NCBI RefSeq assembly: GCF_002575655.3
Contig: NC_053039.3
Span: forward strand, 373,279,633-373,343,632
DNA length: 64,000 nt
Source of the DNA: Aegilops tauschii subsp. strangulata
Lineage: Eukaryota > Streptophyta > Magnoliopsida > Poales > Poaceae
Direction: 5' to 3'
Part shown: one piece after another, positions 57,891 through 64,000 of the stretch
Layout: each line of letters starts with the position of its first letter
Position numbering within the stretch: position 1 is the first letter of the stretch
The notes under the pieces: generated by a model
Told to the model about the DNA's origin: nothing
Seen by the model: only the letters and a program-made list of their open reading frames with translations
Databases searched by the model: none
Translations under genes and position numbers: made by a program

Positions 57891-59387
57891 AGACCTCGCT
57901 TGTCCTCAAGCGAAAGCCGATAACGATAAATATGTCCACATATTTAGAGGTCGAGGTGTCGATAAAATAAAATACGGACATGAGGGCATCATGATTATTC
58001 TCATAACAGCAACATATATAGATATTGTCATATGATTTCTTATGCTCAAGTAATAATCCATTCACAATGAAAAGTATGAATCAGAAACTTTATTGAGAAC
58101 TAACAAACTATAATCTCAGTCATTGAAGCAATTGCAATTTATCATAACATCAGAAAGAGTCTATGTCAGAGCTTTATAGCAAGTCCACATACTCAACTAT
58201 CATTTAGTCTTTCATAATTGCTAACACTCACGCAATACTTGTGGTTATGAAGTTTTATCGGACACAGAGAAAGATAGGGGCTTATAGTTTCGCCTCCCAA
58301 CCTTTTACCTCAAGGGTAATGTCAACAATAATAGCTCATGCTAACATACATCCAATTAGATATATCTATCAGGATCTTTCCAACACACTGTGCTTGCCAA
58401 AGGATAAAATATAAAAAGGAAAGGTGAAGATCACCATGACTCTTGTATAGGGTAGAAGATGATAGTAACAGATAGGCCCTTCGCAGAGGGAAGCTGAGGT
58501 TGCCATGCGCTTTCACGGTTGGATGCACAAAATCTTAATGCGAAAGAACGTCACTTTATATTGCACTTGTGATATGAACCTTTATTATGCAGTCCGTCGC
58601 TTTTATTTCTTCCACATCACAAGATCGTATAAAGCTTATTTCCTCCACACCAATCAATCATACATAATTAGAGCAATTTTTATTGCTTGCACCGATGACA
58701 ACTTACTTGAAGGATCTTACTCAATCCATAGGTTGATATGGTGGACTCTCATGGCAAAACTGGTTTAAGGGTTTTTGGAAGCACAAGTAGTATCTCTACT
58801 TGGTGCTAAGAATTTGGCTAGCATGAGGGGGAAAGGCAAGCTCAACATGTTGGATGATCCATGACAATATACTTTATCTCAGATATAAGAAAACATAACC
58901 CATTACGTTGTCTTCCTTATCCAACATCAACTCTTTAGCATGTCATATTTTAATGAGTTCTCCCAATCATAAAAGATGTCAAGATAGTATATTTATATGT
59001 GAAACCTCCTTTTCTTTATTACTTCCTATTAATTGCAACGATGACCAAAGCTATGTTTGCCAACTCCCAACAACTTTTAATCATCATACTCTTTCTATGT
59101 GAAGTCATTACTCTCAATAAGATCAATATGATCTCTTTGTTTCTTTTTATTCTTTTTCTCTTTTCTTTTATTCACTCAAGATCACGGCAGAATAATCAAG
59201 CACTTGACTCAACACTAATCTTTATTATATAGCTCATGGACTCGATTACATAGAGAGATCATAAAGCAAAAACTCAAAACTAGAACATGCCATAAACTTT
59301 ATTATACTAGATCAAGATACTACTAATAGAATCGAACTAAGAAAAACGGTAAAGATAGGAGTGTGATGGTGATACGATACCGGGGCA
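57891..59387. other. WHAM-like element, 3' non-coding interior
   Basis: AT-rich, no frame above chance, no recognisable motif. Typical of the long region between the last gene and the 3' LTR in Athila elements. Confidence 0.6.
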
Positions 59388-59401
59388 CCTCCCCCAAGCT
59401 T
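59388..59401 (-). repeat. Second polypurine-tract copy in the WHAM-like element
   Basis: cctcccccaagctt matches 12 of 14 bases of the true tract at 57877-57890 (a continuous 12-base core). Lies just after the end of the small ORF. Confidence 0.7.
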
Positions 59402-59435
59402 GGCAGTTGCCAAGGGGAGTGCCCATACCCATGTG

Positions 59436-59889
59436 ATTATGTCTCCTTCTTTGGTGACGGTGATGTGATATTCTTGGCGATAATGCCCCTCAGGATACGA
59501 TTCTCTTCCTCGAGCTTATTGAGTTGCTGCTTGAGATCCATTATCTCCTTACGAAGCTTCTCTGTAATGGCTAAAGCCCCTTTCACTCAAGGGTGTTGCA
59601 TAGCTGCAGGAGAACAAGTGACACTCTTCTTCATGTTTTCATAAGAAAGAAATTTAACATTGGAAGGGATAACCGAGTTTGGAATAGCAGAGCTCTGTAG
59701 TTCCCCCATCATGAACCCAGCTCGGAAGCGAGAAGTGACTTCTTGATCCTCAATAGCATCTATCCTCATCAATTCAGCCTCCATCTCTTCCTCCGTTGCT
59801 GGCCCAAAGTGGTCGGCGTCGCTGTTTGTTCTTGGCCTCGATACCGGATGAGACACCCGGCTCTCCCCAACTGACTCTTGAGAAGACAT
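59436..59889 (-). pseudogene. Small acidic ORF with coiled-coil tail, broken by one stop
   Basis: The ATG at 59889 opens a 100-codon frame (MSSQESVGESRVSHPVSRPR, then EEEMEAELMRIDAIEDQEV) ending at TGA 59587-59589. The same frame continues to a natural stop at 59436 with a Leu/Glu/Lys-rich heptad-like segment, so one nonsense change probably shortened the protein. It lies after pol, where env-like genes sit in Athila elements, but no membrane span is visible. I recall near-identical ORFs in other Triticeae elements. Function unknown. Confidence 0.6.
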
Positions 59890-59900
59890 CTTGCTCTAAT

Positions 59901-60172
59901 CTGCAGCAGCAACAGCTTGAAACAAGAACAGAGGATAATTGCGTGATACATGAGTCAAAACCTTCGGGAGAATATATAATGAATTTTTACCGACCAAAAT
60001 ACGTAACGTGCAAGAAAACGGAGTCTGGAGAGCACACGAGGTAGGGGCGCGCCCTCCACCCTCGTGGAGGCCTCGTGTCCTTCCCGGACTGCTTCTTATT
60101 TTTCTATTTTTGTAAATATTCCAAAACGGAGAAATATTGCCATAAAAACTGTTTTGGAGTCGGTTTACTTAC
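59901..60172 (-). other. Candidate intron between pol and the small ORF
   Basis: On the minus strand a consensus donor GTAAGT starts at 60172 (exon end ...ACG) and an acceptor gctgctgcag ends at 59901, eleven bases before the small ORF ATG. A second donor, GTATGT, lies just upstream. Joining to pol would not keep the small ORF in frame, so a spliced leader is more likely than a fusion. Confidence 0.4.
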
Positions 60173-61694
60173 CGTACCACATACCTGTTCCTTTTCGGAG
60201 TCTGAAATGTTCCGGAAAGTGTCCCTTATGTATTCCTCCGGGGTTACGGTTTCAATAACATTGGTTTCAACATTTATGGGATTACCTGAGATATAATGTT
60301 TGATTCTTTGACCGTTCACCACCTTGGGATTTTTGCCTTCGAAGTTGTTGATTTTTATGGCACCGGAACGATAGACCTCCTCGATAACGTAAGGGCCTTC
60401 CCATTTAGAGAGAAGTTTTCCTGCAAAAAATCTTAAACGAGAGTTGTATAGCAATACATAATCACCTACATTAAACTCATGCTTTTGTATCCTTTTGTCA
60501 TGCCACCTTTTAACTTTTTCTATAAACAACTTGGCATTTTCATAAGCTTGGGTTCTCCATTCATCAAGTGAGCTAATATCAAATAACCTCTTCTCACCGG
60601 CAAGTTTGAAATCATAATTGAGCTCTTTAATAGCCCAATATGCCTTATGTTCTAGTTCGAGAGGTAAGTGACATGCTTTTCCATAAACCATTTTATACGG
60701 AGACATACCCATAGGATTTTTATATGCAGTTCTATAGGCCCATAATGCATCATCAAGTTTCTTGGACCAATTCTTTCTGGATCTATTAACAGTCTTTTGC
60801 AAAATTAATTTGAGTTCTCTATTACTCAATTCTACTTGACCACTAGACTGCGGGGGATAAGGAGATGCAATTCTATGATTAACATCATACTTAGCAAGCA
60901 TTTTACGGAAAGCACCATGAATAAAATGTGAACCACCATCAGTCATTAAATATCTAGGGACTCCAAACCTCAGAAAAATAACTTCTTTAAGCATCTTAAT
61001 AGAGGTGTTATGATCAACACTACTAGTTGGAATAGCTTCTACCCACTTAGTAACGTAATCAACATCAACTAAAATATGTGTATAACCATTAGAGGCAGGA
61101 AAAGGTCCCATATAATCAAAGCGCCAAACATCAAATGGTTCAATAACGAGTGAATAGTTCATAGGCATTTCTTGACGTCTACTAATATTACCAATTCTTT
61201 GACATTCATCACAAGATAAGACAAACTTACGGGCATCCTTGAAGAGAGTAGGCCAATAAAAACCGGATTGCAATACCTTATGTGCAGTTCTATCTCCAGC
61301 GTGGTGTCCTCCATAAGCTTCGGAGTGACACTTGCATCGGATCTGTTCCTGTTCATGCTCAGGTACACAACGTCTAATAACACCATCTACTCCTTCTTTA
61401 TAAAGATGTGGGTCATCCCAAAAGTAATGTCTCAAATCATAGAAGAACTTTTTCTTTTGTTGGTATGTGAAACAAGGTGGTATAAATTTAGCCACAATAT
61501 AATTAGCATAATCAGCATACCATGGAGCAGTACGAGAAGTACTTATGACATTTAATTGCTCATCAGGAAAGCTATCATCAATAGGTAGTGGGTCATCAAG
61601 AACATTTTCTAACCTACACAAGTTGTCTGCAACGGGGTTCTCAGCTCCCTTTCTATCAACAATATGCAAATCAAATTCTTGTAGCAAGAGAACC
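60104..61694 (-). CDS. WHAM-like RNase H end and integrase, uninterrupted
   Basis: About 530 codons without a break. Starts within the RNase H end (FDLHIVDRKGAENPVADNL), then a zinc region (HSEAYGGHH ... CDECQ). The integrase core has Asp in FDYMGPF, Asp in LMTDGGSHF and Glu in SSGQVELSNREL, i.e. the DDE set intact. The C-terminus has HEFNVGDYVLLYNSRLR and KWEGPYVIEEVY. Ends TAG at 60104-60106. The reading frame runs on into the element at 61695 by chance; those first residues are not part of pol. Integrase would insert element DNA. Being intact suggests a younger insertion than its neighbours. Confidence 0.93.
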
Positions 61695-62037
61695 TGTCGG
61701 GGATATACCCCGCGGTATGACCCGGCCAGACTTGGTGACTCACCAGAGACCTGGCTGGAGCTTGGCGACTCACTGGTGATCCGCCCGAACATGGCGATTC
61801 ATAGGTAACCCGTCTGGACATTGTGACTCACTGGAGACCCGGCGGGCGGATCAGACGGACGACAAGGCCCAAGGCCCAGCAGGCTGGCTTATACTCTGGT
61901 GGGCCGGTTTAAGGAGAAAGGGATGACGAATATTTCCTTTACGAGGAAGCAAGACCCGGACTTGTATTCAACTTGTAAGAAAAGATAGACTAGTCCTAGT
62001 CCTACTAGGACTCCGCATGTAACCCGCCCCTCTAACT

Positions 62038-62044
62038 TATATAA
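62038..62044 (+). promoter_or_regulatory. TATA box in the 61695 LTR
   Basis: TATATAA in aacttatataaggtggggc, about 345 bases from the LTR start. Confidence 0.65.
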
Positions 62045-62124
62045 GGTGGGGCAAGGCACCCCAAAGAGGGGAGTTTCTTGGTCATATTTGAACCATAGCT
62101 CAACCCCCTTTGGGAACCGACGTG

Positions 62125-62327
62125 GATCGTATTCGAATCAGCGTCGTTAAACAACTCTCAAGGTCATTTGGGGGCTTCCTATTCAAACATAGGTCGTATT
62201 CGAACCAAAGAGAACATAGCTGTCGGTACCCTCTTGATCGGCAACGCCAAAGCCACTGGGGGCTATATGATCGTATTCGAATCTTAGCTTAACCCCTTTG
62301 GGATGGTTTTCTGATCGTATTCGAATC
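62125..62327 (+). repeat. Four dispersed copies of gatcgtattcgaatc
   Basis: Exact copies at 62125-62139, 62269-62283 and 62313-62327; a variant (ggtcgtattcgaacc) at 62192-62206. Each lies in a short unit also containing a ctttggg-like string. Confidence 0.85.
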
Positions 62328-63192
62328 AGAAGCCTCAAAAAATTTCGAAGTCTCTTTTTGCAAGCAATTTTTGGATTTTATTTGAAGCTCTTTTTTCATA
62401 TCTGAAGTGTATATGAGTGGTTGCTATTTAACCCGGCTTGATTTTCGATGATAAATCGCCAGCTTATGACAATCATCATCTATGTGGAAGCATTGGCTTC
62501 TAAGGATCGGGTTATCACCCTTACTGCACAGGTCATGTAAACCGGCAGTACAAATTCAATATCACAGTGGTTATATGTGAGATATTATGACCCGCCCTGC
62601 GGTAAACCGCCAAGGGATCTTGTGATCTACTTGTGTGCAGGATAAGACTACATTTGGGTGGTTACCCGCCCTGGCTTTTAACGTTAAGTCGCCAGGGCAT
62701 ATGTTGTTTGAACTCTGTGCAGGATTTACAGGGCTATGACTTACATAAATGATTAAGTTCAAGCCCATCATCAAAGATTGAAATTGGTGTCTCAAAAGGG
62801 TTATCAATTCTTGGTTTTCTCAAAGGCTATAAGCCGCCGGGTTGTAAAAATTCCGGCTTACAATGGAGGCGTAATAAATCGCCATCAGCCAAGAGCCGCC
62901 GGGTATTTAAACTCCTGATTTACTTGTCAACAGATAAGGTATTTGGAATCTTTAAATAGCCAAACTTGGCTGGATTTTCATTATGATTTGAATGATTGAG
63001 GTTTTCAAACCAGGTTAGTCAGATCTTTAATAGCCAACATGGCTGGATTTTTATTATGGTTATCAGAAAATAATATTATGATTGAGGTTTTCAAAGTCGC
63101 TTCAACGCAATGGCTATTATTTTATCAATGGATATGATTTATTCTACAATGGAAGGAATAGTCCCGAGTCGCCGCAGGCTTACAACCCGGCA

Positions 63193-63845
63193 CTTGGGGG
63201 CTACATTATTCAAATTGAGATTACATCAAATGTGCAAGTCCCATGTCACTGCCAGCATGCACCATGGCACTTGGGGGCTAATGCAAGATTACTTTTTATT
63301 GGCCTTGTTGAAGACCCGACTCATCATATTATGATAAACCGGCCCTTGGGGGCTACCAATTGCTCCTGTCAACAATTCAAGGTACATAAGTCTTAATCCA
63401 TTATATTGAAGGATCCACTGTTTAGTTGGTAAATCACAAAGCTCTTAACCTTGTGGACGTGGGTTCAAGCCCCATGGTGAGGGTTACATCATATGATTAT
63501 TTTCAATGAAAAGTCCCAGCTCAGTATTATCTTACTAAGCTGGCCCTTGGGGGCTACAAATTGATGTTCAAATTTACATGATCATATTTATAAAGTCCCT
63601 GCTCATTATTGCATAATGACCCGGCCCTTGGGGGCTACACTGGTTGAAGTTTTTGAGAATCAGGCAATTACAAGTCCCAGGTTGCTGCAAGCATGACAAC
63701 CCGGCACTTGGGGGCTACATAATATGGAATATTCAGTTTTTACTAGTGATTGGGATGAACAACATGGATTTCTTCAAAGTGGCAGTATTCATATTGAGGC
63801 AAGTCTTAAGCCATCGCTTTGTTCTGCTCAAGACTTGGGGGCTAC
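63193..63845 (+). repeat. Seven copies of cttgggggcta(c), a polypurine-tract-like motif
   Basis: Starts at 63193, 63270, 63345, 63546, 63627, 63707 and 63834; six of seven end in c (the copy at 63270 reads ctaa), and five are preceded by ccggc or tggc (ccggcmcttggg type). Two weaker copies are near 62168 and 62256. The motif matches the polypurine tract next to E1's 3' LTR (ttcgggggctac). Confidence 0.88.
63413..63486 (+). pseudogene. tRNA-Lys(CUU)-like relic
   Basis: tagttggtaaatcacaaagc, then ctcttaa with anticodon CTT at 63444-63446, then ttgtggacgtgggttcaagc with a B-box-like ggttcaagccc (63462-63472). Anticodon and T arms match plant tRNA-Lys(CUU) as I know it. The D arm has lost a few bases and the acceptor stem no longer pairs well, so it is probably inactive. 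Confidence 0.7.
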
Positions 63846-64000
63846 AGGTATTATATTATTATCGAAGAAATATTTTCAAATTCTTTGTTTTGAGCAAACC
63901 AGATTGACCCGGCGTCACCAATCATTTTGACCCTGTGTCTACAACCCGGCGTCATCAATAATCATGAACCGGCATTGGCAACAATCATGACCCGGAATTA

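Larger units (their letters stand above)
56355..61694 (-). mobile_element. WHAM-like Athila element, reverse, 3' part
   Basis: Reads right to left: end of RNase H and integrase (61694-60104), a small spliced-looking ORF (59889 on), a polypurine tract (57890-57877) and the 3' LTR (57876-56355). The LTR start TGATACGTCCATTTTGCATC fits WHAM as I remember it. Another element cuts it at 61695, so its RT, gag and 5' LTR are outside the window. Confidence 0.85.
61695..64000 (+). mobile_element. Element beginning TGTCGGGGATATACC, left part
   Basis: Starts cleanly inside WHAM-like RNase H; the preceding gaacc (61690-61694) would be the TSD. The first 390 bases look like an LTR, with a TATA box at 62038-62044. 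From about 62090 the sequence instead contains iterated motifs: four gatcgtattcgaatc-like and seven cttgggggcta copies that resemble a polypurine tract. No primer site, gag or pol seen. It may be an LTR fused to the 3' interior of the same family by a deletion. Family not assigned. Confidence 0.6.

Noticed and set aside
59904..60173. Fusion of the small WHAM-like ORF to pol through the candidate intron
   Set aside because: Both possible donors join in a frame that does not read the small ORF, so a pol fusion is not supported; the intron stays only as a hypothesis for a spliced leader.
61694..61792. N-terminal extension of the integrase ORF to 61792
   Set aside because: These codons are in the inserted element that starts at 61695; pol itself is truncated at the junction.
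63193..63845. CRISPR-like array
   Set aside because: Repeats are 11-12 bases, spacers vary from about 65 to 190 bases, and the context is a plant retrotransposon.

Overview
This window looks like intergenic DNA from a large-genome Triticeae grass (wheat, Aegilops, barley or rye). I see no host gene. Nearly every base belongs to LTR retrotransposons nested inside one another. The organism call rests on recognisable families: Sabrina- and WHAM-like Athila elements with a tRNA-Asp primer site, a BARE1/Angela-type Copia LTR, a Maximus-like Copia/Sirevirus, and Tat-lineage Gypsy elements whose LTRs resemble Triticeae Fatima-type repeats. Family names come from memory of the sequences. Element borders come from TG...CA ends and matching 5-bp target-site duplications (TSDs) read directly.

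Left block (1-25147). A Tat-type Gypsy element (E1, 22-24578, TSD acaac) sits in the LTR of another Tat-like element whose reverse-strand pieces flank it (1-21 and 24584-24980). E1 has a broken gag-PR-RT-RNaseH-INT on the plus strand and a broken antisense gene near its 3' LTR. E1 was hit by a giant solo LTR (5977-18904, about 3.7 kb without its insert, TSD gttgc), which was hit by a second Tat element (E2, 6724-15915, TSD gtgtg). E1 also took an Athila solo LTR (20527-22062, TSD agagc). E2 has gag and protease but no RT or integrase, and carries a five-exon antisense gene.

Middle block (25148-50404). A Copia/Sirevirus lies in reverse orientation inside an Athila LTR, of which only the last 53 bp are seen (25095-25147). 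Its 3' LTR, an envelope-like gene and the RT/RNase H part of pol are present. It is split by an Athila-type non-autonomous element (E4, 26619-34090), a BARE1/Angela-like solo LTR (34297-35659, TSD cagac) and a third Tat-like element (E5, 39079-46351, TSD actgg). E5 has no gag-pol left but holds a nearly unbroken 1,057-residue antisense gene in two exons.

Right block (50405-64000). A Sabrina-like gag-protease element (plus strand) is cut by an unclassified LTR (54485), which is cut by a WHAM-like Athila element in reverse (56355-61694) with an uninterrupted integrase. That is cut by another element (61695 to the end) full of polypurine-tract-like repeats and holding a tRNA-Lys relic.

The most interesting item is the antisense gene seen in three Tat-lineage elements. 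It keeps one plan (globular domain, low-complexity linker, coiled coil) and its own start region, and survives where gag-pol is lost. Extra antisense ORFs are known in grass Tat elements, but the exon structures, candidate promoters and Trp-to-stop decay pattern read here are worth checking.
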